Shown: in pieces, positions 7,531 through 14,391 of the stretch
Layout of the letters: the number at the start of each line of letters is the position of its first letter
How positions within the stretch are numbered: position 1 is the stretch's first letter
DNA from: Acidobacteriota bacterium
GTDB taxonomy: Bacteria > Actinomycetota > Acidimicrobiia > Spongiisociales > UBA5794
DNA length: 17,041 nt
NCBI GenBank assembly: GCA_022574065.1
Contig: JACZST010000010.1
Span: forward strand, 1 to 17,041
Direction of reading: 5' to 3'
Notes under the pieces: model-generated
What the model was told of the DNA's origin: nothing
The model's input: only the letters and a program-made list of their open reading frames with translations
Databases searched by the model: none
Made by a program: the position numbers and the translations under genes

Positions 7531-7593
7531 TACTTGGTACTTGCTACTTGCTACTTGCTACTTGCTACTTGGTACTTGGTACCTGATACTTCG
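7531..7593 (+). repeat. Heptad tandem repeat (TACTTGS), 8-9 units
   Basis: Units in strict 7-base phase: TACTTGG, four TACTTGC, two TACTTGG, TACCTGA, then a degenerate TACTTCG. The array lies between two convergent genes, ending three bases before the stop codon of the minus-strand gene at 7596. No stem-loop terminator is seen between these genes, so the array is the only structured element there. Confidence 0.92.
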
Positions 7594-7595
7594 TC

Positions 7596-8162
7596 CTACT
7601 TCTTTCGCCGGACGCGTTTGGCATCGGCAGCCTCGGCCCCGCTGACCTTGATCACTGCTCCCGCGGCTTCGAGGCGGTCGGTGAGCGAAGCACGGAACTT
7701 CCAGGGGAGGGATCCGAACCCGCTCAACGGGATCAGCTCACCGCGGGCGAGGCGGGTCAGCTGGTCGGCATCCACCGGCGTCGGCGGGGGTGACGCCAGC
7801 GGGTTGCCAGGATCCGGTTCCTCCTCCAGCGTGGTCACCACCCCTGGGGCAGCGTCGCGCAACGACAGCCGGACGTACCACGGCAGGACGGTGGCACTCT
7901 CGTCGAAGTCGATGGAGACCTCGCGCACCGCCTCGAACGGGATGCGGAACGCCCAGTCCCTCTGGGGCCCGCCGGCGACCAAGAACAACGCCTGCTCCGA
8001 AAGCAGCCAGAACAGGACGAATCCCTCCCGGTCTCTCCGGTCCAATCCGGCGGCGGAGCGATCGATGGTTTCATCCTCCACCAGGAGCGGCTTCACTTTC
8101 GCCTTGGCCTCGGTTCGGCCCAGATCGAGCACCTTCTGCTTGAACGCTTCCAACAACGCCAT
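7596..8162 (-). CDS. Unrecognised small protein with possible PH-like domain
   Basis: The 188-residue product is mostly soluble. About residues 10-110 alternate hydrophobic strands with charged turns (GFVLFWLLSEQALFLVAGG, DWAFRIPFEAV, SIDFDESATVLPWYVRLSL), suggesting a beta-barrel of the bacterial PH kind. A Pro-rich loop follows, then a helical segment and a basic tail ending KRVRRKK. The frame remains open upstream to 8501, but that would run antisense through the CPBP gene, so ATG 8162 is chosen. It is divergent from that gene across 54 bases, which may hold a shared promoter region. No function can be given. Confidence 0.7.
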   Translation of the reverse strand: MALLEAFKQKVLDLGRTEAKAKVKPLLVEDETIDRSAAGLDRRDREGFVLFWLLSEQALFLVAGGPQRDWAFRIPFEAVREVSIDFDESATVLPWYVRLSLRDAAPGVVTTLEEEPDPGNPLASPPPTPVDADQLTRLARGELIPLSGFGSLPWKFRASLTDRLEAAGAVIKVSGAEAADAKRVRRKK

Positions 8163-8216
8163 GCCGTACAGGGTAGCGACGGGCGGTCGTGCCACCACCG
8201 GTAGGGTGCCGTAGGG

Positions 8217-9056
8217 ATGACCCACGAATCCCCTCCAAGTCTGCCGGTAGGCCAGCCCCCACATGCGGTACCGAGGGATCCCGCCAACTCGTGGACTTTG
8301 GATGAATGGGACCGGATGTGGCATCCCTCGATGTGGCTCCGCCTCCCGCCGAACCCGCATGTCATCCGCGCCTGGCACATCGTCGGCATCGTTGCCCTGA
8401 CCGGCTACGCCAATGTGGTCGCCAATCGGGTCCTCGACTCGTTGTGGTACATCCCGTTCAACCTGGCCATCCTCGGGGTGGCGGTCGCCATCGCCAGACA
8501 CGCCGGGGTCACTTGGACCGATATGGGATTGTGGCGCGAGCGCCTCGGTCGAGGATTGCTCGTCGGGGGGATCGTCGCGGCCGTGATTGCGGTCGTGATC
8601 GCCATCGGGGTCGCCGTCGCGGGCACCAGGGAATTCTTCTACGACGATCGCGTCGTCGATTCATCGACCGCGTTGGGTCTGTTCAACGCACTCGTTCGGA
8701 TCCCGATCGGCACCGCTTTCTACGAGGAGATGCTGTTTCGCGGTGTGCTCTTTGGTATGTTCGCCCGAAAATGGGCTCCACTTTGGGCCGGCCTGGCCTC
8801 ATCCGCCCTGTTCGGGCTCTGGCACATTCTTCCCACGATTGACACTCTGGATACCAACCCCGCCGGCGACCTCTTCGACGGTTTTATGGGGGTCATCATC
8901 GCCGCTCTCGCCGCGGTCGCCGCGACCGCCATCGTCGGGGTGGGGTTCTTGTGGCTGCGCCTGCGGGCAAACAGCACGGTTGCACCGATACTGGCGCACA
9001 TTGCGACGAACTCGTTCGCCCTGTTGGCGGCCCTGCTGGTGGTGAGGGGGTTTTAG
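8217..9056 (+). CDS. CPBP (Abi/CAAX) family intramembrane metalloprotease
   Basis: A 279-residue polytopic membrane protein with the three glutamic-type intramembrane protease motifs of the CPBP family. EExxxR appears as Glu170, Glu171 and Arg175 in YEEMLFRGVLFG. FxxxH appears as Phe199 and His203 in LFGLWHIL. HxxxN appears as His261 and Asn265 in HIATN. About seven hydrophobic segments follow a cytoplasmic N-terminus of roughly 50 residues that is rich in Pro and Trp. Bacterial members are linked to bacteriocin self-immunity and membrane protein processing, but the substrate here is unknown. Gene neighbours give no bacteriocin. Its stop codon shares a base with the heptad array beginning at 9056. 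Confidence 0.9.
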   Translation: MTHESPPSLPVGQPPHAVPRDPANSWTLDEWDRMWHPSMWLRLPPNPHVIRAWHIVGIVALTGYANVVANRVLDSLWYIPFNLAILGVAVAIARHAGVTWTDMGLWRERLGRGLLVGGIVAAVIAVVIAIGVAVAGTREFFYDDRVVDSSTALGLFNALVRIPIGTAFYEEMLFRGVLFGMFARKWAPLWAGLASSALFGLWHILPTIDTLDTNPAGDLFDGFMGVIIAALAAVAATAIVGVGFLWLRLRANSTVAPILAHIATNSFALLAALLVVRGF

Positions 9057-9111
9057 GTCCCCGGCCTCCGGTCCCCGGCTTCTTGCTGATGACTGAGGAC
9101 TGACGACTTCT
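9056..9111 (+). repeat. Degenerate heptad array (GGTCCCC and GACTGAG types)
   Basis: Fifty-six bases can be read as eight 7-base units: GGTCCCC, GGCCTCC, GGTCCCC, GGCTTCT, TGCTGAT, GACTGAG, GACTGAC and GACTTCT. The GACTGAG units resemble TACTGAG at 13542. The first base is the last base of the CPBP stop codon. The middle is degenerate, so this is less certain than the other arrays. Confidence 0.55.
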
Positions 9112-9156
9112 TCGGACCGTTGGCCGGGGACCGTCGACGGCATTCGAGCACGCACT

Positions 9157-9290
9157 GATAGGTCACCTTCGTTTCGACAGAAGTTGGGCCATTTTTCCCG
9201 CTCTTGCCGCTTCGCGGCGGGCCGCTCGGGCCACGACTCCGCAAATCACGTCACCGACAGAGACTGGATCGCTCACTATTGCGGAGCCTC
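9157..9290 (+). repeat. Long palindromic dispersed repeat, copy B (opposite orientation to A)
   Basis: The order GATAGGTCACC, TTTCGACAGAAGT, GGGCCATTTTTCCCGCTC, GGGCCGCTCGGGCCACG and CTCCGCAAAT matches copy A read on its minus strand, with small indels. A further TGGATCGCTC..ATTGCGGAGCCTC block matches copy A's inter-unit spacer. An additional local hairpin GCCGC-TTC-GCGGC (9206-9218) has arisen where copy A has a different spacer. Confidence 0.78.
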
Positions 9291-9324
9291 TTGGTTGACA
9301 CTTCCTCGGCAATCCGCGAGAGAT

Positions 9325-9368
9325 CCTCCGGCGCAGCGACCTTTGGGTCGTATCCGCGAGCGAGGAGG
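9325..9368 (+). promoter_or_regulatory. Nested hairpin in the ABC exporter leader
   Basis: Outer arms CCTCC (9325-9329) and GGAGG (9364-9368) enclose an inner CGACC-TTTG-GGTCG hairpin. The 3' outer arm is Shine-Dalgarno-like but lies about 30 bases before the next ATG, so its role may be structural. Confidence 0.3.
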
Positions 9369-9399
9369 CAGAGCGCAGTGTTCCTTACTGCATCGCCCA

Positions 9400-9537
9400 A
9401 TGAAGATCAGGCGGCCTTCGCCCGCGCCCGTTTCCGGTCCTGACCCGAAACAGCGTCCAAGCGAGAAAGCCGCCATCGAGGCGGCTTCTTTCATGGCCGC
9501 GACATCCGCCCGTCGACCGATCAGGACCGAGAAATGA
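9400..9537 (+). CDS. Possible 45-codon leader reading frame before the ABC exporter
   Basis: ATG at 9400 opens 45 codons whose TGA overlaps the ABC gene's ATG as ATGA. The peptide begins MKIRRPSPAPVSGPDP and is rich in Pro, Arg and Ala. It reads straight through a terminator-like hairpin. The overlap geometry suggests a translationally coupled leader peptide, but its start lacks a good ribosome site and the frame could be open by chance. Confidence 0.3.
   Translation: MKIRRPSPAPVSGPDPKQRPSEKAAIEAASFMAATSARRPIRTEK
9465..9491 (+). terminator. Terminator-like hairpin, possible attenuator of the ABC operon
   Basis: Perfect arms AAGCCGCC (9467-9474) and GGCGGCTT (9480-9487) with loop ATCGA are followed by CTTT. 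GGCGGC at 9410-9415 could pair with the left arm GCCGCC instead, giving a competing antiterminator. The T-tract is short and interrupted, so it may be a weak terminator or simply RNA structure. Confidence 0.4.
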
Positions 9538-11291
9538 TCCCCGTAGGCTCCTACTTCAGACTGCTGACCGACTACCTGAGGCCCCAACGCGCCAAGGTGG
9601 CGCTGCTTGCGGTCGTCCTGACCGGCGTGATCGGCCTGCAGCTTCTCAACCCGCAGCTGATCAAGCAATTCATCGATGCAGCCGTCGAGGACTCGGACGC
9701 TTCGCAGCTGATCCCCATTGCCGTCGCCTTCATCGTGATCGCGATCGCGCAACAGGCGCTGGCGATCTGGTCGACCTATCTGGCAGAAGACATCGGATGG
9801 ACCGCAACCAACCTGCTCAGGTCCGACATCACCGAACACACGATTCGTCTCGATATGGGTTTCCACAAGGGGAAATCACCCGGTGAGCTGATCGAGCGAA
9901 TCGACGGTGACGTCACCTCGCTGTCCAACTTCTTCTCGGCGATGATGATCAAGGTCGTTGCCAACGGCGCCCTCATCATCGGGATCCTGGTGATGCTCGC
10001 TCGCGAAAGCTGGATCGTCGGGCTCGGCGTCGCCGTGTTCACCCTGCTGGCCATGGCGGTGATGACCGGCCTCCATCAGGTTGCCGTGCCGTGGTGGAAG
10101 GCGGTCCGAGCGACCTCGGCCGAAACCTATGGGTTCGTAGGTGAGGTGGTCGAGGGCACCGAGGACATCACAGCAAACGGGGCAGCTCCCTATATGAATG
10201 AGCGATTCGACGACTTGCACCGAAAGTGGTTGCCGCAAACCGTCCGCGCCTGGATGGGTTGGGGCATCATGTGGAGCACCAACATCGTGCTCTACGGACT
10301 GTCACTGACGCTGGTCTTCGCTCTGGGAGCATGGCTGTTCGGCATTGGGACCCTGACCATCGGATCGGTCTATCTCGTCTTCCACTACACCGAGATGACG
10401 CGCTATCCAATGGACCAGATCCGCAACCAGCTGGAGGACCTGCAGAAGGCAAGCGCTGCCATCGACCGGGTCTCCGAGCTATTGGCGAAGAGGACTCAGC
10501 TCAAGCCTGAAGGCGACACGCCCGTCCCCGACGGACCCCTCAGCGTCAAGTTCGATCGAGTCGACTTCGCCTACACGGACGGTGACGGCGACTCGCAAGA
10601 GATCGTTCTCCACGATGTCAGCTTCGATATCGCTCCCGGCCGGATCGTGGGTCTGCTTGGGCGGACCGGCAGCGGCAAGTCCACCATCGCTCGACTCATC
10701 ACCAGGCTCTACGAGCCACAGCGCGGGGCGGTGAGCCTCGGGGGGATTGTGACATGGGATGCCAGGGTGGAGGACTTCCGCAGGCGGGTCGGCATGGTCA
10801 CCCAGGACGTTCAGCTATTCCGCGCATCGGTGCGGGACAACCTGACGTTCTTCGACGCCACGGTGCCCGATGAGCAGATCGTCGAGGCAATACACCGGCT
10901 CGAGTTGGATGGGTGGCTGGCATCGCTGCCGGACGGGCTCGATACGGTGCTCGAGACGGGAAGCGGCGGGCTGTCCGCGGGACAGGCGCAGCTCCTCGCC
11001 TTCACCCGCATTTTCCTCGAGGACCCAGGCATCGTGGTGCTCGATGAGGCGTCGTCACGTCTCGACCCAACCACAGAGGCACTGATCGAGCGCGCCGTCG
11101 ACCACCTTCTCGAGGATCGCACCGGAATCATCATCGCCCACCGGCTGGGGACCGTGATCAGGGCGGACGACATCCTGATCCTCGAGGACGGCAGGGTGGT
11201 CGAGTACGGCGAGCGCATCGCCTTGATCGGCGATCCGAACTCGCGGTTCTCGCAGCTGCTCACGACCGGGATGGAGGAGGTGCTGGCATGA
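9534..11291 (+). CDS. ABC exporter half-transporter, canonical Walker B subunit
   Basis: A 585-residue half-transporter with an N-terminal six-helix exporter domain (about residues 1-325) fused to an ATPase domain (about 345-580). Walker A is GRTGSGKS with Lys382. The signature is LSAGQ (480-484), with Ala replacing the first Gly of LSGGQ. Walker B ends Asp504-Glu505 and so has the catalytic Glu. His536 is the switch histidine. AGGA seven bases upstream supports ATG 9534. The next gene overlaps by four bases and encodes the partner, so this is one half of a type IV (multidrug/lipid/peptide) heterodimer in the cytoplasmic membrane. Its altered signature contributes to the partner's degenerate site. 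Substrate is unknown; no biosynthetic genes adjoin. Confidence 0.93.
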   Translation: MIPVGSYFRLLTDYLRPQRAKVALLAVVLTGVIGLQLLNPQLIKQFIDAAVEDSDASQLIPIAVAFIVIAIAQQALAIWSTYLAEDIGWTATNLLRSDITEHTIRLDMGFHKGKSPGELIERIDGDVTSLSNFFSAMMIKVVANGALIIGILVMLARESWIVGLGVAVFTLLAMAVMTGLHQVAVPWWKAVRATSAETYGFVGEVVEGTEDITANGAAPYMNERFDDLHRKWLPQTVRAWMGWGIMWSTNIVLYGLSLTLVFALGAWLFGIGTLTIGSVYLVFHYTEMTRYPMDQIRNQLEDLQKASAAIDRVSELLAKRTQLKPEGDTPVPDGPLSVKFDRVDFAYTDGDGDSQEIVLHDVSFDIAPGRIVGLLGRTGSGKSTIARLITRLYEPQRGAVSLGGIVTWDARVEDFRRRVGMVTQDVQLFRASVRDNLTFFDATVPDEQIVEAIHRLELDGWLASLPDGLDTVLETGSGGLSAGQAQLLAFTRIFLEDPGIVVLDEASSRLDPTTEALIERAVDHLLEDRTGIIIAHRLGTVIRADDILILEDGRVVEYGERIALIGDPNSRFSQLLTTGMEEVLA

Positions 11292-13066
11292 CGACACGAG
11301 CCCAAGTCCCAATCGGGCGCATCGTTTGGGCGCTCATCCGCAACCAGCCCGTCCGCTATGGGGTCAGCATCGTCATCTGGATATCTCTTTGGGTCATGCC
11401 GGTTGTGGCCGGCTTCATTGCGGCGGCCTTCTTCGACTCGCTGACCGCCGACGCCGGCTGGGACATCTCGCTGCTGATAGCGCTGCTGTGGGCATACGTC
11501 GTCGCCAGGATCGCGTTGGTATTCGCCGGGATGCGCCTGCAATCCGAGCTGCTGTTCCGTGCCAGCGCCGGCATGCGAGCCGCCATGCTGAGGTGGATCT
11601 TCTCCCTCCCTGGAGCACGGCCCGTCGAGGAGACGCCCGGGGAGATTGTGTCGCGCTTCCGGGACGATGTGGAACACACGATCGAGGCGATGGACTTCAC
11701 CGTCGACGTGGCGGGATCGATCGTCTTTGCGGTGGTTGCCATCGTCGTGTTGTACTTCATCGACCCTGTGATCACCGCCGTGGTGTTCGCTCCGCTCCTG
11801 GTCGTCATCTTGATCAGCTCGAGAACCGGTTCCACGATCCGTAGATACCGGACCGCAGCACGCGACTCCACCGAGGCCATTACCGGCTTCCTCGGCGAGA
11901 CGCTGGGATCGGTTCAATCGGTCAAGGTCGCAGGCGCCGAGGCAACGATGGTGCAGCACTTCAACCAACTCAACGAGGTGCGCAGGAAGATGATGGTGCG
12001 CGACCGGACGTTCACGGCTGCGTTGGAAGCGGTATTCCGCAATACGGTGAGCATCGGTACCGGCCTCATCCTCATCTTGGCCGCAGGGTCGATCTCCACC
12101 GATGGCAGCGGAGGATTGACACTCGGCGAGTTCAGCCTGTTCGTCTATCTGCTGGCTGGGGTCACCGACGCCGCCTTCTTCCTCGGCCTGTACCTGGCGC
12201 GACTCAAACAGGCCAGCGTGTCGTCCGAGCGGATGGTAGGGCTGATGCGCGGCGCTTCCTGGGAGGACCTCGTGGCGGGGCACGATTTGACGAAAGGGCC
12301 GGCAGCGGCCGTACACAAAGATGCGCCGTTGCCGGTCGACGGTGCTCCACTGATCTCTGCACAAGGTCTCACCTACCACTACCCATCCTCTGGCATGGGG
12401 ATCGATGCCATCGACATCGACGTGCCGCGGGGCGCGTTCGTCGTTATCACCGGCCGTATCGGCTCAGGAAAGACCACCCTGCTACGCACCATGCTCGGGC
12501 TGCTCCCTGCCGAGGCAGGGACGGTCTCATGGAACGGAAAGGTGGTCGAGGATCCCTCCGTCATCATGGTCCCACCCCGGACCGCGTACACGCCACAGGT
12601 GCCGCGTCTGTTTTCGCTCACCTTGCGCGAGAACCTGTTGCTCGGCCAAGCAGCGGACGATGACGACCTCGAACGGGCGATCTACACGGCGACGATGGAG
12701 GACGATCTGGCGGCGATGCCCGACGGGCTGGAGACCATGGTCGGCCCTCGAGGCGTGCGCCTCTCTGGAGGCCAGGTGCAGCGATCGGCAGCGGCGCGAA
12801 TGCTGGTGCGAGAACCCCAGCTGTTGGTCTTCGACGACTTGTCGAGCGCGCTCGACGTCGATACCGAAAAGATGCTCTGGGATCGTTTGTTCGCCGGCAC
12901 AGGGGACGCGACGGCACTCGTCGTGTCACATCGCAAGCCGGCGCTGCAACGGGCCGACCGCGTGATCGTGATGCGTGACGGCCGGATCGATGCCGTCGGA
13001 TCCGTCGAGGAGTTGCTTCAGACGAGCCAGGAGTTCCGACGGTTGTGGCGTGGAAGTAACAAGTAA
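11288..13066 (+). CDS. ABC exporter half-transporter, degenerate Walker B subunit
   Basis: A 592-residue exporter half with transmembrane helices in about residues 1-320 and an ATPase domain in about 355-580. Walker A is GRIGSGKT (Lys395), the signature is a canonical LSGGQ (492-496), and the H-loop is Ser547-His548. Walker B reads LLVFDD, so Asp517 replaces the catalytic Glu. Paired with the upstream subunit, one composite site would be canonical (partner's Walker A/B plus this LSGGQ) and the other degenerate (this Asp517 plus the partner's LSAGQ), the arrangement of TM287/288- and BmrCD-type exporters. GGAGGAGG seven bases upstream supports the ATG. The final Ser-Asn-Lys and the TAA lie within the heptad array, suggesting the repeat reshaped the C-terminus. 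Confidence 0.93.
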   Translation: MTTRAQVPIGRIVWALIRNQPVRYGVSIVIWISLWVMPVVAGFIAAAFFDSLTADAGWDISLLIALLWAYVVARIALVFAGMRLQSELLFRASAGMRAAMLRWIFSLPGARPVEETPGEIVSRFRDDVEHTIEAMDFTVDVAGSIVFAVVAIVVLYFIDPVITAVVFAPLLVVILISSRTGSTIRRYRTAARDSTEAITGFLGETLGSVQSVKVAGAEATMVQHFNQLNEVRRKMMVRDRTFTAALEAVFRNTVSIGTGLILILAAGSISTDGSGGLTLGEFSLFVYLLAGVTDAAFFLGLYLARLKQASVSSERMVGLMRGASWEDLVAGHDLTKGPAAAVHKDAPLPVDGAPLISAQGLTYHYPSSGMGIDAIDIDVPRGAFVVITGRIGSGKTTLLRTMLGLLPAEAGTVSWNGKVVEDPSVIMVPPRTAYTPQVPRLFSLTLRENLLLGQAADDDDLERAIYTATMEDDLAAMPDGLETMVGPRGVRLSGGQVQRSAAARMLVREPQLLVFDDLSSALDVDTEKMLWDRLFAGTGDATALVVSHRKPALQRADRVIVMRDGRIDAVGSVEELLQTSQEFRRLWRGSNK

Positions 13067-13111
13067 CAAGTAGCAAGTAGCAAGTAGCAAGTAGCAAGTA
13101 GCAAGTAGCAA
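13056..13111 (-). repeat. Heptad tandem repeat, 8 units (GTAACAA x2, GTAGCAA x6)
   Basis: Eight uninterrupted 7-base units. On the minus strand they read TTGCTAC/TTGTTAC, the same family as TACTTGC but in opposite orientation to the arrays at 7531 and 13514. The array supplies the last codons and stop of the second ABC gene and ends four bases before the stop of the four-helix-bundle gene. Confidence 0.95.
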
Positions 13112-13115
13112 GTAT

Positions 13116-13469
13116 TCAGAATCTGACACGGCTCCGAAGCCCGTAGAGCATGCGTTGGATCTCCGTGGTCTCATCGAGGTAGTCGCGCGCCACCTCCGCG
13201 CTCACGAGCTGCAGGTCGCGGGCAAGCATGAGGTGATGCTCGAGCTCTGCCGCTGAGCCCATCGCGATTGTGAGGAAACGCTTGAACTCTTCGACAGACT
13301 CACGGCCGGCTCCCTCGGCGACATTGGCTGATATCGACGTTGCGGCGCGCGTCAACTGGTCACCGACGCCGAAGCGATGTCGCCCGGCGAACGAATCAGC
13401 CTCACGATGCAAGCTCAGGGCTAGTCGGTAAGCCCGCTGCCAGACAACCAGGCGCTTGAAATCACGCAC
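13116..13469 (-). CDS. Four-helix-bundle protein of the S23/Avd family
   Basis: This 117-residue, largely helical protein matches the 23S rRNA intervening-sequence (S23) / four-helix-bundle family. It starts MRDFKRLVVWQRAYRLAL and carries the characteristic QLTRAATSISANVAEGAGR segment between helices 1 and 2, then EEFKRFLTIAMGSAAELEHHL and a last amphipathic helix. It has normal family length. Relatives lie inside 23S rRNA insertions or serve as Avd in diversity-generating retroelements, but no rRNA, reverse transcriptase or variable repeat is present here. The gene starts at GTG 13469; no ATG is in frame nearby. Heptad arrays in opposite orientation lie on both sides, four bases from the stop and 44 bases before the start, suggesting a cassette. 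Molecular function is unknown. Confidence 0.9.
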   Translation of the reverse strand: MRDFKRLVVWQRAYRLALSLHREADSFAGRHRFGVGDQLTRAATSISANVAEGAGRESVEEFKRFLTIAMGSAAELEHHLMLARDLQLVSAEVARDYLDETTEIQRMLYGLRSRVRF

Positions 13470-13513
13470 ACAAACGTCATACCTGAAACGCGGACTGGAA
13501 TCCAGAACCCCGC

Positions 13514-13548
13514 TACTTGGTACTCAGTACTTGATACTTGGTACTGAG
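13514..13548 (+). repeat. Heptad tandem repeat, 5 units (TACTTGG/TACTCAG/TACTTGA/TACTGAG)
   Basis: Five in-phase units: TACTTGG, TACTCAG, TACTTGA, TACTTGG and TACTGAG. Orientation is opposite to the 13056 array on the other side of the four-helix-bundle gene. Confidence 0.85.
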
Positions 13549-13565
13549 CGCGAGCGGAGCGAGCG

Positions 13566-13585
13566 CGATCACGGCCGCGTGATCG
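13566..13585 (-). terminator. Palindrome spanning the FKBP stop codon
   Basis: Arms CGATCACG (13566-13573) and CGTGATCG (13578-13585) with a four-base loop form an 8-bp perfect hairpin that contains the TGA of the FKBP gene. There is no T-tract after it on the minus strand, so it could be a 3'-end stabilising hairpin rather than an intrinsic terminator. Confidence 0.35.
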
Positions 13586-14081
13586 ATAGGACCTCGACCT
13601 CGAAAGTCAGCGACTCTCCTGCCAGGGCATGGTTGGCGTCGAGCAGCACGGTTTCGGCGCGTACCTCGAGCACGATGGCCGGAAGCCCGTTGTTGAGCGT
13701 GACCTCGTCGCCAACCTGAACGTCCGCCTGCGAGGGACCGTACGGCACCTCGTAGATGTTGTCATCCGACCGCACGCCGTAGGCGGCTTCTGGCGACATG
13801 GTGTGAGTGCGGGTCTCGCCGACCCTGAGTCCTCGTACCGCGTCGTCGAAGCCAACGATCACCTGGCCGGAGCCGACGGTGAAGCTGAGCGGTGTCCCGC
13901 GTTCGCGGGAGGAATCGAAGGTGGACCCGTCCTCGAGCGTGCCGACGTAGTGCACTTCAACAAGATCACCGTCCTGCACCGTCAGGCCCGCTGCTTCTGG
14001 TTCCTCCTCGCCACCAGAGCTGCAGGCAGCGATCACCAGGGCCAAGGCGACAACCAGCGTCAGGATCGGCCGCTTAGGCAT
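13569..14081 (-). CDS. FKBP/SlyD-type peptidyl-prolyl isomerase lipoprotein
   Basis: A 170-residue lipoprotein: basic N-terminus, hydrophobic core and lipobox IAAC with Cys20 as lipidation site, followed by an acidic linker (SSGGEEEPEA). The FKBP domain begins near DLVEVHYVGTLEDGSTFDSS and includes PLSFTVGSGQVIVGFDDAV and a GE..T segment. The C-terminal LLDANHALAGESLTFEVEVL matches SlyD-like FKBPs, where an insert-in-flap domain lies between the two halves (about residues 95-140). It would assist folding of exported proteins outside the membrane. GGAG lies six bases before the ATG on the minus strand. It lies divergent from the small gene at 14153. Family call is confident; whether isomerase or chaperone activity dominates is not visible. 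Confidence 0.92.
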   Translation of the reverse strand: MPKRPILTLVVALALVIAACSSGGEEEPEAAGLTVQDGDLVEVHYVGTLEDGSTFDSSRERGTPLSFTVGSGQVIVGFDDAVRGLRVGETRTHTMSPEAAYGVRSDDNIYEVPYGPSQADVQVGDEVTLNNGLPAIVLEVRAETVLLDANHALAGESLTFEVEVLSITRP

Positions 14082-14152
14082 CGGGAGCTCCGTGTCGATA
14101 AATATGAATAGCGGAGCCTACGCCGTAGCCTTCCGTAGCGATGGAGACCACG
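14082..14152. promoter_or_regulatory. Divergent intergenic region with AT-rich patch
   Basis: Only 71 bases separate the FKBP gene (minus) from the small plus-strand gene, so promoters for both should lie here. CGATAAATATGAATAG (14096-14111) is the one AT-rich patch and could hold -10 elements on either strand, but no convincing -35 pairs with it. GCGGAGCC..CGTAGCC (14111-14130) resembles the core of the long palindromic repeat and may be a remnant. Confidence 0.25.
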
Positions 14153-14344
14153 ATGGACCCCGATGTGCAGGACCGCAGCACGGAAGCCGTAGCGTTCATC
14201 GACGCCTGGCTCAGCAAACACGCCTGGTGGGCCGACGCCCGGGCCATCGACTTCGCCCTGGACGTCAGAGCCGTTCTGTCCGAGCCCGCTGACCCCCAGT
14301 TGGAAGACGAGGCGAGCCTCGCCTCGGTCGCCGCAGGTAACTAG
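14153..14344 (+). CDS. Small acidic protein of unknown function (63 residues)
   Basis: ATG 14153 is preceded by GGAG with six bases spacing. An ATG at 14141 would add four residues, but it overlaps that ribosome site, so 14153 is preferred. The product (start MDPDVQDRSTEAVAFIDAWL) is acidic with two predicted amphipathic helices and several Trp residues (DAWLSKHAWWADAR). Codon use resembles neighbours. It lies 47 bases before the acyl-CoA dehydrogenase and may share its transcript. No family is recognised. Confidence 0.55.
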   Translation: MDPDVQDRSTEAVAFIDAWLSKHAWWADARAIDFALDVRAVLSEPADPQLEDEASLASVAAGN

Positions 14345-14391
14345 CACGCCCCAACCCAGGGCTCGCATGGAATGGCCCCTATCCTCGCGCC

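Larger units (their letters stand above)
9057..9533 (+). other. Non-coding stretch of 477 bases
   Basis: No firm gene is seen. From left to right it holds the degenerate heptad array, palindromic repeat copy B, a nested hairpin, a possible 45-codon leader reading frame and a terminator-like hairpin, ending at the first ABC gene. Confidence 0.8.

Noticed and set aside
7508..7595. Heptad arrays as a CRISPR array
   Set aside because: Units are 7 bases with no spacers, and no cas genes are present.
9295..9324. TTGACA at 9295-9300 as a -35 promoter element for the ABC operon
   Set aside because: No acceptable -10 hexamer lies 16-18 bases downstream (the sequence there is GAGAGAT-like), and the TTGACA adjoins repeat copy B.
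13116..13469. Diversity-generating retroelement around the Avd-like gene
   Set aside because: No reverse transcriptase, template repeat or variable C-type lectin target is present in the window.
13544..13567. GAGCGCGAGCGGAGCGAGCG as a hairpin terminator
   Set aside because: The symmetry is mirror-like rather than an inverted repeat, so it cannot fold as a simple stem.
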